Notes under the pieces: model-generated
Told to the model about the DNA's origin: nothing
Seen by the model: the letters and a program-made list of their open reading frames with translations, nothing else
Database searches by the model: none
In this document: positions 8,340 to 16,464 of the stretch, piece after piece
Layout: each line of letters starts with the position of its first letter
Numbering within the stretch: position 1 is the first letter of the stretch
DNA from: Alphaproteobacteria bacterium
GTDB lineage: Bacteria > Pseudomonadota > Alphaproteobacteria > RS24
DNA: 29,359 bases
Direction of reading: 5' to 3'
NCBI GenBank assembly: GCA_009920875.1
Contig: RFZE01000002.1
Coordinates: 1-29,359 of the forward strand
Position numbers and translations under genes: made by a program

Positions 8340-9508
8340 TATGCGGCCTCCTTCACGGCAGCGACGATTTTCTCGGCTGCATCGTTTAAATCATCAGCGG
8401 CAATAATCGGCAGGCCCGAATTGGCCATAATCTCTTTGCCTTCATCAACATTTGTGCCTTCCAAACGCACCACAAGCGGCACATCCAGGCTCAATTCCTT
8501 GGCTGCTGCAACCACGCCTTCGGCAATAATATCGCAGCGCATAATGCCGCCGAAAATATTCACCAAAATGCCTTCCACATTGGTGTCCGACAGAATGATT
8601 TTAAATGCCTCAGTCACTTTCTCGCGCGTCGCGCCACCGCCAACATCGAGGAAATTGGCAGGCTCGGAACCGTAAAGCTTGATGATATCCATGGTCGCCA
8701 TGGCGAGACCGGCGCCGTTCACCATACAGCCGATTTTGCCGTCCAATTTAATGTAAGACAGGTCATATTTTGACGCTTCGATTTCGGCCGGGTCTTCCTC
8801 GGCCAAATCGCGCAGCTCAACAATGTCTTTTTGGCGATACAGCGCATTGGAGTCGAAATTCATTTTGGCATCAAGGCAGATAAGGTCGCCCGCCCCGGTC
8901 ACCACCAAAGGATTGATCTCCAAAAGCGACATGTCTTTTTCGACAAAGGCTTTGTAAAGATTGCCAATCAGTGCATTGGCTTGTTTCACTTGTTCGCCTT
9001 CCAGCCCCAGCGCAAAGGCAATTTGGCGGCCATGATGGCCGGAAATACCACTCGCCGGATCGACGCTAATGGTGAGGATTTTTTCCGGCGTTTTCTCCGC
9101 CACTTCTTCAATATCCATGCCGCCCTCGGTCGAGGCGATGAATGAAATGCGCGATGTGGCGCGGTCAACCAGTGCCGAAAGATAAAGCTCGCGGGCAATA
9201 TCGGAACCTTCTTCAATATAAACGCGCCCGACCTCTTTACCCTCGGGGCCGGTTTGATGGGTCACCAAAGTCATACCCAACATGCGGGTCGCCTCGGCGC
9301 GCACCTCATCAATCGATGAGACGACTTTAACGCCGCCGCCCTTGCCGCGTCCACCGGCGTGAATTTGGGCTTTCACAACCCAAACCGGGCCGCCCAATTT
9401 CTCGGCCGCCGCGACCGCCTCATCGGCGCTAAAGGCAACAAATCCGCGCGGCACCGGCACGCCAAATGAGCCGAGAACCTGTTTGGCTTGATATTCATGA
9501 ATATTCAT
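8339..9508 (-). CDS. sucC: succinyl-CoA synthetase (ADP-forming) beta subunit
   Basis: Beta subunit, ATP-grasp fold; binds nucleotide and works with SucD to convert succinyl-CoA to succinate. 389 residues. Seen: MNIHEYQAKQVLGSFGVPVP start, KAQIHAGGRGKGGGVKVV nucleotide-grasp loop, SLLEINPLVVT, and the C-terminal GILVNIFGGIMRCDIIA with RLEGTNVDEGK. The ATG is preceded by GAGGGG with eight bases of spacing, and this site is inside the 3' arm of a strong hairpin. It is the first gene of sucCD-sucAB-lpd and follows the metallo-hydrolase gene by 77 bases. Confidence 0.97.
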   Translation of the reverse strand: MNIHEYQAKQVLGSFGVPVPRGFVAFSADEAVAAAEKLGGPVWVVKAQIHAGGRGKGGGVKVVSSIDEVRAEATRMLGMTLVTHQTGPEGKEVGRVYIEEGSDIARELYLSALVDRATSRISFIASTEGGMDIEEVAEKTPEKILTISVDPASGISGHHGRQIAFALGLEGEQVKQANALIGNLYKAFVEKDMSLLEINPLVVTGAGDLICLDAKMNFDSNALYRQKDIVELRDLAEEDPAEIEASKYDLSYIKLDGKIGCMVNGAGLAMATMDIIKLYGSEPANFLDVGGGATREKVTEAFKIILSDTNVEGILVNIFGGIMRCDIIAEGVVAAAKELSLDVPLVVRLEGTNVDEGKEIMANSGLPIIAADDLNDAAEKIVAAVKEAA

Positions 9509-9516
9509 GGAGAGAG

Positions 9517-9546
9517 CCCCTCATTGCTTCGCAAAACATGAGGGGG
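9517..9546 (-). promoter_or_regulatory. sucC leader hairpin masking the ribosome-binding site
   Basis: CCCCTCAT (9517-9524) and ATGAGGGG (9538-9545) form a perfect 8-base stem; a TGC/GCA pairing inside the 13-base loop can extend it. On the minus strand the 3' arm ends eight bases before the sucC ATG and contains the only good Shine-Dalgarno match, GAGGGG. There is no T-run, so it is not an intrinsic terminator. The pairing is seen; a regulatory role is inferred. Confidence 0.55.
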
Positions 9547-9585
9547 AAACTAGCCCAAGCGCGCTTTTGTCTCAACCGAAAACGG

Positions 9586-10677
9586 CTATTTTTCGACGGA
9601 AATATTATCACTATTTGCCGGCAGGCGGATATGCGTGCCGTCGCGCGCCGCCAGCACGCCGTCGGGGCGAATATCATCGACACCGCGCATAAAAATTTGG
9701 TCCATAATCGCGTTTTGCGGCACCGGTGCGTAATGATAAAATACCAGCAAATCGGCACTGGCTTGATTGGCCGCCTGTGCCGCCTCAACCGGCGACGCGT
9801 GATAATCATGCGTGTCATGGATGATTTTGCCGAGTTTGCCCTGACCATTATCGCGCAAAGCCTGCACGAAAATATCGACTAAATCACGCTGAATGACTTC
9901 GTGAATGAGCACATCGACATTTTTTGCCGCAGCGATGAGATTATCGTCTTTCACCGTATCGCCACTGATGAGCACGGAGCGTCCCTTATAGTCAAAGCGA
10001 AAAGCCAAAGCCGGTTCAATCGGTGGGTGATACACCGTAATGGCGGTGATTTTAATGCCGTCTTCATCATAAATCACACTATCGGCCTGAATGGTTTTGG
10101 CGACCAGACCGGCCTTGCTGGACGGCACATAATCTTCGCCATGATGGCCGGTGCGATAAGTGTAATCTTGCCCATAGGCGAGATTGAACCCGTCTACTAC
10201 TTGCGCAACACCGGGCCCGCCATAAACATCAAGCTTGGACGGGCGCCCGCGCACCCAGCTGTTTAAATGCATATCCCCCAAAGCGGCAATATGGTCGGAA
10301 TGGAAATGGGTCAGCAAAACCGCATCGAGGCGTTGAAGCGGCAAGCGCAAGGCTGCCGCCTTATCGGCTGAGCGCGCGCCCGTATCGACGATGAAAAACT
10401 TATCACCGAGCAAAACCGCGACGCAAGATTGCGCCGTGCCTCGCGGACCGGCCCCACCCATAGGCGAGGCGGTGCCGCAAAAGACAATATCAATATTATC
10501 GCCGCCCAGCGTGGGCAGCGGCGTCGATAACTGGCCGCCAATGGCGCGCGTCACCAAGCGGTCTTGCAAGCGCTCGCTATTGCGCACGGCCCCGATAAGG
10601 GCCAGCACCAAGACCAAGAAAGCGGCTGCCATTGCGCCGGCTGTTTTTAAGATTTTTTTTCTTTTATCGCCCATCAT
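9586..10677 (-). CDS. membrane-anchored metallo-beta-lactamase-fold hydrolase
   Basis: 363-residue protein with a basic N-terminus and one hydrophobic segment (about residues 10-31: a signal anchor or uncleaved signal peptide) followed by a metallo-beta-lactamase domain. Metal ligands resemble the RNase Z/arylsulfatase-like branch: HFHSDH at 124-129, a His in VYHPP near 217, Asp240 in SGDT and a late His in the VFYHYAP segment. The conserved IDIVFCGTASPMGG start of the fold is also clear. RNase Z is unlikely because of the anchor and location, so a periplasmic hydrolase of unknown substrate is the best description. Two consecutive ATGs (10677, 10674) follow AAGGGGAG. The gene interrupts the mdh-sucC order, and its upstream gap has a plausible promoter of its own. 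Confidence 0.85.
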   Translation of the reverse strand: MMGDKRKKILKTAGAMAAAFLVLVLALIGAVRNSERLQDRLVTRAIGGQLSTPLPTLGGDNIDIVFCGTASPMGGAGPRGTAQSCVAVLLGDKFFIVDTGARSADKAAALRLPLQRLDAVLLTHFHSDHIAALGDMHLNSWVRGRPSKLDVYGGPGVAQVVDGFNLAYGQDYTYRTGHHGEDYVPSSKAGLVAKTIQADSVIYDEDGIKITAITVYHPPIEPALAFRFDYKGRSVLISGDTVKDDNLIAAAKNVDVLIHEVIQRDLVDIFVQALRDNGQGKLGKIIHDTHDYHASPVEAAQAANQASADLLVFYHYAPVPQNAIMDQIFMRGVDDIRPDGVLAARDGTHIRLPANSDNISVEK

Positions 10678-10695
10678 GCATCTCCCCTTGCCGGA

Positions 10696-10729
10696 ACGCT
10701 AACTATTGGCAGTCTTATTGTCAATAGTT
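10696..10729 (-). promoter_or_regulatory. candidate promoter with overlapping inverted repeat before the metallo-hydrolase gene
   Basis: On the minus strand a perfect TTGACA (10724-10719) is followed after 17 bases by TAGCGT (10701-10696), a poor -10 match. An 8-base perfect inverted repeat, AACTATTG/CAATAGTT (10701-10708 and 10722-10729), covers the -35 and spacer, as an operator would. Transcription from here would begin about 12 bases before the ATG. The repeat is solid; the promoter is inferred. Confidence 0.4.
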
Positions 10730-10792
10730 GGAGGGGACAAAAGGGCGCGGTCGTCCGCACCTTTATATTGTTCTGACAAAAACCGAAGCGTC

Positions 10793-11755
10793 TTATTTTA
10801 GTTTCGGATTGATCTTGCGGCACGCATCCAAAAGACCTTTCACCGCTTTCACCGATTTGGTGAACATGGCTTTTTCTTTGGCATCGAGTTTAATCTCGAC
10901 AATGCGCTCCACGCCTTTGGCGCCAATCACGGTCGGCACGCCGACATAAATGTTTTTCTGGCCATATTGACCGCTCAAATGCGCCGCGCAAGGCAGCACG
11001 CGCTTTTGGTCTTTCATATAGGCTTCGGCCATTTCGATGGCTGAGGCGGCCGGGGCATAAAAAGCCGATCCGGTTTTCAACAGGCCGACAATTTCAGCCC
11101 CACCATCACGCGTGCGCTGCACAATCTCGTCGATTTTCTTTTGCGTCGTCCATTTCATTTTGACCAAATCGGGCAGCGGGATACCGGCCACGGTAGAATA
11201 ACGCACAGACGGCACCATGGTGTCACCATGACCGCCCAAAACAAAGGCGGTGACGTCTTTCACTGAGACATTAAACTCTTCAGCAAGGAAGGTGCGGAAG
11301 CGCGCGCTGTCCAACACGCCGGCCATGCCGACCACTTTGTTTTTCGGAAGACCGGAAAATTTCTGCAACGCCCAAACCATGGCGTCCAACGGATTGGTGA
11401 TGCAAATGACAAAGGCTTTGGGCGCATATTTTTTAATGCCCGCGCCGACTTGTTGCATCACTTTCAAATTAATCTCAATCAAATCATCGCGGCTCATGCC
11501 CGGTTTGCGTGGCACACCGGCGGTGACAATCACCACATCAGCGCCTTTAATGGCAGCATAAGATTTCGTGCCTTTCAGGCTGGCATCGAAATGGCTGACC
11601 GGAGAGCTTTGCAGCAAGTCCAACGCCTTGCCTTGCGGAATGCCGTCGACAATATCGAAAATCACGATATCGCCCAATTCTTTCAGTCCGGCCAAATGCG
11701 CCAAAGTGCCGCCGATTTGACCGCCCCCGATAAGAGCTATTTTATTGCGCGCCAT
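10793..11755 (-). CDS. mdh: malate dehydrogenase (NAD)
   Basis: Oxidises malate to oxaloacetate with NAD+. 320 residues from the ATG at 11755, the LDH-like form usual in alphaproteobacteria. Seen: NAD-binding IALIGGGQIGGTLAHL at the start, the substrate-loop arginines in VPRKPGMSRDDL (Arg83, Arg89), NPLDAMVW, Arg152 in LDSARFRT, and the catalytic His176 in LGGHGDTMVPS. The ATG is supported by AGAAGGA eight bases upstream; an in-frame start further out (11824) has no homology and would overlap zapE. It lies 65 bases after zapE. Confidence 0.96.
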   Translation of the reverse strand: MARNKIALIGGGQIGGTLAHLAGLKELGDIVIFDIVDGIPQGKALDLLQSSPVSHFDASLKGTKSYAAIKGADVVIVTAGVPRKPGMSRDDLIEINLKVMQQVGAGIKKYAPKAFVICITNPLDAMVWALQKFSGLPKNKVVGMAGVLDSARFRTFLAEEFNVSVKDVTAFVLGGHGDTMVPSVRYSTVAGIPLPDLVKMKWTTQKKIDEIVQRTRDGGAEIVGLLKTGSAFYAPAASAIEMAEAYMKDQKRVLPCAAHLSGQYGQKNIYVGVPTVIGAKGVERIVEIKLDAKEKAMFTKSVKAVKGLLDACRKINPKLK

Positions 11756-11820
11756 GAAATATATCCTTCTGCTAGAATTGCTGGCCTGTGGGTAGCGGAT
11801 TATCCGAGCGCTGGCAAGTC

Positions 11821-12972
11821 TCACTTGGTCGCGTCGTGAGCTGCATCGCGCTTTTCGCCAATATGCGGCAAAGCGAGATAATCGCGGCTTTGCATTTCCA
11901 TCAAACGCGAAACGGTGCGTTCAAATTCAAACGCCTCATCGCCCTCAGGGTAAAGCTTTTGCGGCGGCCCGTCAGCCGAGGCAATGAGCTTTACTTTCGC
12001 TTCATAAAGCGCGTCAATGAGCGTGACAAAGCGCACCGCCTCATTTTTCTTTTGCGGCTGCAAAAGCGGAATATTATCCAGAACCAAACTATGAAAATGC
12101 GCCGCCAGCGCCAGATAATCGGCCGCGCCGCGCGCTTCAACGCAAAGTGCGTCAAAGCCGATACGCGCCACCCCGCCGGCCGCGCGCGGCACATTGAGCA
12201 CGCGGCCTTTCATCTCAATCACGGACGGTGCGACCGCCACGCCTTCGGTCAGGCTTTGAAAACGTTCATCCAGCGCGGCGCGCGCCTTCGGCCCACATGG
12301 GGTGAACCAAACCGGTGCTGCGGTAAGCCGTGCCAAGCGGTAATCTTTTTCCGCTTCCAGCTCGTGCACCATATGGCGTTGCTTCATCATCTCGATGAAC
12401 GGCAAAAAGCGATGGCGATTGAGCCCGCCCTTATATAAATCGTCCGGGTGACGATTGGAGGTCGCGACCACGACAATACCGGCATCCAATAAAAGCGCGA
12501 AAAGACGCCCCAAAATCGACGCATCGGCAATGTCTTTGACCTGCATTTCATCAAAACAGAGAAGCGTTACTTCTGCGGCAATGGCTTTGGCAATGGCCGG
12601 CATCGGGTCGCCCGATTTCGGATTGGCTTGGCGAAACGCGTGAATACGCGCATGGGTTTCTTGCATGAAAGCGTGAAAATGCACACGGCGTTTTTTGGCG
12701 ACCGGCGCATGGGCAAAAAACAAATCCATCAGCATGGACTTGCCGCGCCCGACCGCGCCATAAAGGTAAAGACCTTTGGGGGCGGACCTTTTTTTGAGCC
12801 CCAATTTGGCGCGCCATCCGCCTTTATTGTGCGGGCGATAATCTTTCAGCGCTTGAAACAAATCAGCGAAACGCGCCATGGCGGCGCGTTGAGCCGCATC
12901 GGCTTCTATTTGGCCGTCGGAAATAAGGTCGCGATAGGCCGCTTCAATCGGGGTCGTCATCTGACTGGTCAT
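11821..12972 (-). CDS. zapE: cell division protein ZapE / AFG1-family ATPase
   Basis: AFG1/LACE1-type P-loop ATPase of about 383 residues; the family is linked to Z-ring regulation in bacteria (ZapE) and to inner-membrane protein turnover in mitochondria (AFG1). Seen: an N-terminal alpha-helical region, Walker A GAVGRGKS at 72-79 (after KGLYLY), the family HFHAFM segment, Walker B LLCFDEMQVKDIADA with Asp141-Glu142, and the sensor-like VVATSNRHPDDLY. The start at 12972 leaves 20 bases after sdhB; an ATG four codons later is also possible, and the ribosome-binding site is weak for both. Its place between sdhB and mdh fits coexpression with respiratory/TCA genes. Confidence 0.9.
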   Translation of the reverse strand: MTSQMTTPIEAAYRDLISDGQIEADAAQRAAMARFADLFQALKDYRPHNKGGWRAKLGLKKRSAPKGLYLYGAVGRGKSMLMDLFFAHAPVAKKRRVHFHAFMQETHARIHAFRQANPKSGDPMPAIAKAIAAEVTLLCFDEMQVKDIADASILGRLFALLLDAGIVVVATSNRHPDDLYKGGLNRHRFLPFIEMMKQRHMVHELEAEKDYRLARLTAAPVWFTPCGPKARAALDERFQSLTEGVAVAPSVIEMKGRVLNVPRAAGGVARIGFDALCVEARGAADYLALAAHFHSLVLDNIPLLQPQKKNEAVRFVTLIDALYEAKVKLIASADGPPQKLYPEGDEAFEFERTVSRLMEMQSRDYLALPHIGEKRDAAHDATK

Positions 12973-12992
12973 GTCTGCCCGCCAGCCTAAGA

Positions 12993-13772
12993 TTAAACCT
13001 CGCGTGCCACCATCATTTTTTTGATCTCGGTAATCGCTTTGGCCGGAGACAAGCCTTTCGGGCAGGCTTTGGCGCAATTCATAATGGTGTGGCAGCGATA
13101 AACGCGGAACGGGTCTTCCAAATCATCGAGCCGCTCGCCGGTTTTTTCATCACGGCTATCGGCCAGCCAGCGATAGGCTTGCAGCAAAACGGCGGGGCCC
13201 AAATATTTATCGGAATTCCACCAATAGCTGGGGCATGAGGTCGAACAGCAAGCGCACAGAATACACTCATATAGCCCGTCCAATTGCTCGCGATCTTCGC
13301 GGCTTTGTTGCCATTCATTTTGCGGCTTGGGCGTGTCGGTTTTGAGCCATGGCTCAATTGCCTGATATTGCGCATAAAGGCTGCTCAAATCGGGCACCAA
13401 ATCCTTAATCACCGGCATATGCGGCAGCGGATAAATGGCAATATCGCCCTTAATCTCGTCCAAACCTTTGGTGCAGGCCAAAGTGTTTTGCCCGTCAATA
13501 TTCATCGCGCAAGAGCCGCAAATGCCCTCGCGGCATGAGCGCCGGAAAGTCAAGGTCGAGTCGATCTCGTTTTTCACCTTGATGAGCGCATCGAGCACCA
13601 TCGGCCCGCAATCATCGGCATCAATCGTATAGCTGTCGACGCGCGGATTATCGGCATCGTCCGGATTCCAACGATATATTTTCAGCGTGCGCGGTTTTTG
13701 CGCTGCTTCGGGTGCCGGATGCGCCACCCCTTTACCGATTTTCGAATTGGCCGGAAGTGCAATCTCAACCAT
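12993..13772 (-). CDS. sdhB: succinate dehydrogenase iron-sulfur subunit
   Basis: Carries electrons from FAD in SdhA to ubiquinone at SdhCD, on the cytoplasmic face of the inner membrane. 259 residues. All cluster ligands are present: [2Fe-2S] Cys80, 85, 88 and 100 (SCREGICGSCAM ... LAC); [4Fe-4S] Cys170, 173, 176 with Cys180 beginning the next site (CILCACCSTSC); [3Fe-4S] Cys227 and Cys233 (CHTIMNC), with Cys237 in ACPKGL returning to the 4Fe cluster. The gene starts nine bases after sdhA with a GGGGGCG site. Confidence 0.97.
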   Translation of the reverse strand: MVEIALPANSKIGKGVAHPAPEAAQKPRTLKIYRWNPDDADNPRVDSYTIDADDCGPMVLDALIKVKNEIDSTLTFRRSCREGICGSCAMNIDGQNTLACTKGLDEIKGDIAIYPLPHMPVIKDLVPDLSSLYAQYQAIEPWLKTDTPKPQNEWQQSREDREQLDGLYECILCACCSTSCPSYWWNSDKYLGPAVLLQAYRWLADSRDEKTGERLDDLEDPFRVYRCHTIMNCAKACPKGLSPAKAITEIKKMMVAREV

Positions 13773-13781
13773 TATCGCCCC

Positions 13782-15566
13782 CTAATATACGCGAGCCTTA
13801 GGCTCAATATAGCTGACCTCATTGGTCAGGGTGAAATTATGCACGCCGCGATAATCAATATTGGCTTTGCCTTTGGCATCGACATAGGCGAGCGTGTGTT
13901 TCATCCAATTTTCATCATCGCGTTCGGGATAATCCTCGCGCGCATGGCCGCCGCGGCTTTCTTTGCGCGCATTGGCCCCTTCCACTGTGGCAATGGCCTG
14001 CACAATGAGATTGTCAAATTCAAGCGTTTCAATCAAATCGGAATTCCAAATCATTGAGCGGTCGGCAATGCCGATATCATCCATCGCATTGACCACTTTT
14101 TGCATGCGTTGACAGCCCTCTTCCAACACATCGCCGGTGCGGAATACGGCGCAATTTTCTTGCATGGCTTTTTGCATTTCAAGGCGCAGCTCGGCCGTCG
14201 GCGTTGAGCCATTGGCATTGCGGAAACGCTCAAGGCGGTCAATCGCCTCATGGCCGGCATTGGCGGCCAAAGGCGCAAAGCCTTCAGACGGGTCGACAAT
14301 TTCGGCCGTGCGCAGGGCCGAAGCGCGGCCAAACACCACCAAATCAATCAGCGAATTGGAGCCCAAACGATTGGCCCCATGCACCGAGACGCAAGCCGCT
14401 TCACCAATCGCCATCAGACCGGGCACAATACGCTCGGGGTCTTGTGCCGTCGGGTTCAAAACCTCGCCGTGATAATTGGTTGGAATGCCGCCCATATTAT
14501 AATGCACGGTCGGCAGCACCGGTATCGGCTCTTTGGTGACATCGACACCGGCAAAAATACGCGCGCTTTCGGAAATACCGGGCAAGCGCTCGGCCAGCAC
14601 ATCCGGGTCCAAATGGTCGAGATGCAAATAAATATGATCATTATTCGGGCCGACACCGCGCCCTTCGCGAATTTCAATGGTCATGGAGCGCGACACCACA
14701 TCGCGCGAGGCCAAATCTTTGGCCGACGGCGCATAGCGTTCCATAAAGCGCTCGCCTTCCGAATTGATGAGAATACCGCCCTCGCCGCGCGAGCCTTCGG
14801 TAATCAGACAACCGGCGCCATAAATGCCGGTCGGGTGAAATTGCACAAATTCCATATCCTGCAAAGGCAGGCCGGCACGAATGACCATGGCCGAGCCGTC
14901 GCCCGTGCATGTATGCGCCGAAGTGGCCGAGAAATAGGCACGGCCATAGCCGCCGGTCGCCAAAATCACTTGCTTGGCCTGAAAGCGATGCAGCTCGCCG
15001 CGCGCCATATCGAGCGCCGTGACACCGACACAACGGCTGTCTTCCATCATCAAATCAAGCGCGAAATATTCGATGAAAAATTCCGTTTCATGGCGCAAGG
15101 ATTGGCCGTAAAGCGTATGCAAAATGGCATGGCCGGTACGGTCGGCGGCGGCGCAGGTGCGCTGCGCAATGCCTTCACCGAAATTGGTCGTCATGCCGCC
15201 AAACGGGCGTTGGTAAATCTTGCCTTCTTCAGTGCGCGAAAACGGCACGCCGAAATGCTCCAACTCGTAAACCGCTTCGGGCGCATTGCGGCACAAATAT
15301 TCAATCGCATCTTGGTCGCCCAGCCAGTCAGAGCCTTTGACCGTGTCATACATATGCCAGCGCCAATCATCATCACCCATATTGCCGAGCGCGGCGGAAA
15401 TGCCGCCTTGCGCCGCAACCGTATGCGAGCGCGTCGGGAAGACTTTGGAAATACACGCCGTCTTCAGCCCGCGTTCGGCGCAGCCCAAAGCGGCGCGCAA
15501 ACCCGAGCCACCGGCCCCGACAACGACGACGTCAAATTGATGATCGATAAACGCATGAGAACTCAT
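13782..15566 (-). CDS. sdhA: succinate dehydrogenase flavoprotein subunit
   Basis: Catalytic subunit; oxidises succinate to fumarate with covalently bound FAD. 594 residues, as expected. Seen: FAD-binding VVVVGAGGSGLRAALGCAERG, the flavinylation-site histidine in FPTRSHTVAAQGG, the capping-domain FVQFHPTGIYGAGCLITEG with the substrate-site His, the GERFMERYAPSAKDLASRD active-site block carrying the proton-transfer Arg, and HGANRLGSNSLIDLVVFGR. A strong AAAGGAG site lies seven bases from the ATG. Complete, with no odd features. Confidence 0.98.
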   Translation of the reverse strand: MSSHAFIDHQFDVVVVGAGGSGLRAALGCAERGLKTACISKVFPTRSHTVAAQGGISAALGNMGDDDWRWHMYDTVKGSDWLGDQDAIEYLCRNAPEAVYELEHFGVPFSRTEEGKIYQRPFGGMTTNFGEGIAQRTCAAADRTGHAILHTLYGQSLRHETEFFIEYFALDLMMEDSRCVGVTALDMARGELHRFQAKQVILATGGYGRAYFSATSAHTCTGDGSAMVIRAGLPLQDMEFVQFHPTGIYGAGCLITEGSRGEGGILINSEGERFMERYAPSAKDLASRDVVSRSMTIEIREGRGVGPNNDHIYLHLDHLDPDVLAERLPGISESARIFAGVDVTKEPIPVLPTVHYNMGGIPTNYHGEVLNPTAQDPERIVPGLMAIGEAACVSVHGANRLGSNSLIDLVVFGRASALRTAEIVDPSEGFAPLAANAGHEAIDRLERFRNANGSTPTAELRLEMQKAMQENCAVFRTGDVLEEGCQRMQKVVNAMDDIGIADRSMIWNSDLIETLEFDNLIVQAIATVEGANARKESRGGHAREDYPERDDENWMKHTLAYVDAKGKANIDYRGVHNFTLTNEVSYIEPKARVY

Positions 15567-15587
15567 TTTTATCTCCTTTGCCCGACC

Positions 15588-15968
15588 CTAGCCGATGACC
15601 AGCTTGGCAACAGCCAGCGCACAAGCGACGGCAATGGTCAGGGTGAAAAACTGATTGGCAATCAGCGCCAATAATTTGGTCGCTTCGCCATGCACATAAT
15701 CTTCAATCACCACTTGCAGGCCGAGGCGCATATGATAGCAGGCCGAAAAAATTAGCAGCAGCATGACAACGCCGATAAACGGATGGCCCAAAAAGCCGGT
15801 CATGGTGGTGTAATCGCTGCCCGCATGGACAACCAGCGCGCCGACCAGAAAAACCGTCAGCGGAATATTGGCGAGCGCCGTAACGCGCTGCATCCAAAAA
15901 TGCTCTGTGCCCTTTTTGGCCGAGCCGAGCCCGCGGGCCCGCGATAGTGGCGTGCGCATATCAGCCAT
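15588..15968 (-). CDS. sdhD: succinate dehydrogenase membrane anchor subunit SdhD
   Basis: Small hydrophobic anchor, 126 residues from the ATG at 15968, with three predicted membrane segments (about 31-49, 61-82 and 101-123). Heme b ligand region: His79 in SACYHMRLGLQVVIEDYVH, which is the family signature. The start shares one base with the sdhC stop (TAATG); an upstream in-frame codon would overlap sdhC and is rejected. Forms the quinone site and heme pocket with SdhC. Confidence 0.95.
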   Translation of the reverse strand: MADMRTPLSRARGLGSAKKGTEHFWMQRVTALANIPLTVFLVGALVVHAGSDYTTMTGFLGHPFIGVVMLLLIFSACYHMRLGLQVVIEDYVHGEATKLLALIANQFFTLTIAVACALAVAKLVIG

Positions 15969-16372
15969 TACAAAACCCCCAAATAAGCATAGGCCGCAAT
16001 CCAAACGCCCAGCGTCAAAAGCGGCGGCACAAAAGCGGTAATGCGCGCGAGAATTTCGACATGTTTCAAATCAAACCCACGCCCGGTATCCCAAATGAAA
16101 TGGCGAATGCCGCCAAACATGTGGTGAAACAAAGCCCATGTATAGCCGAACAAAACCAAGCGCCCATACCAAGCTGATGAAACGGCTTGCACATGCGCAT
16201 AAGCCTCAGGGCCGGAGGCGGCAGCAAGCAGCCACCATGCCATAAGGGCGGTGCCGGCATAAAGCGCGACACCGGTGGCGCGATGCAAAATCGACAACAT
16301 CATGGTCAAAGTCCAGCGGTAAATCTGGATATGCGGCGATAATGGCCGCGCCGGTTTGCTTTGTTCGGACAT
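15968..16372 (-). CDS. sdhC: succinate dehydrogenase cytochrome b556 subunit SdhC
   Basis: 134-residue anchor subunit with three membrane helices. Family marks: RPLSPHIQIYRW, the quinone-site SILHRATGVAL (Ser27, Arg31 region), and the heme ligand His84 in LFHHMFGGIRHFIWD. First gene of sdhCDAB, with AGGAG eight bases before the ATG. A TATAGT box (16400-16405) lies just downstream of the preceding terminator, but no convincing -35 was found at the right spacing. Confidence 0.96.
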   Translation of the reverse strand: MSEQSKPARPLSPHIQIYRWTLTMMLSILHRATGVALYAGTALMAWWLLAAASGPEAYAHVQAVSSAWYGRLVLFGYTWALFHHMFGGIRHFIWDTGRGFDLKHVEILARITAFVPPLLTLGVWIAAYAYLGVL

Positions 16373-16408
16373 GCACTAAGCTCCTATTCGATGCGAAAGA
16401 CTATACAC

Positions 16409-16428
16409 AAAAAAAGGCCGTCGCGGCC
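16409..16428 (-). terminator. intrinsic terminator after the CitE-MaoC gene pair
   Basis: On the minus strand GGCCG-CGA-CGGCC is a perfect 5-base G/C stem with a 3-base loop, directly followed by seven T residues. It lies between the hydratase stop and sdhC, so it should end the acyl-CoA pair and give sdhCDAB its own start. Confidence 0.85.
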
Positions 16429-16464
16429 ATTCTGATTACGCGACAGGCGGTCGCATGAAACGCC

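Noticed and set aside
11791..11807. CGGATTATCCG inverted repeat in the mdh leader
   Set aside because: Arms of only five bases in a 65-base gap with no promoter elements; too short to claim an operator.
14250..15674. A 474-codon open frame on the plus strand across sdhA
   Set aside because: It is antisense to a clearly conserved sdhA, has no family resemblance and reflects the codon bias of the real gene on the opposite strand.
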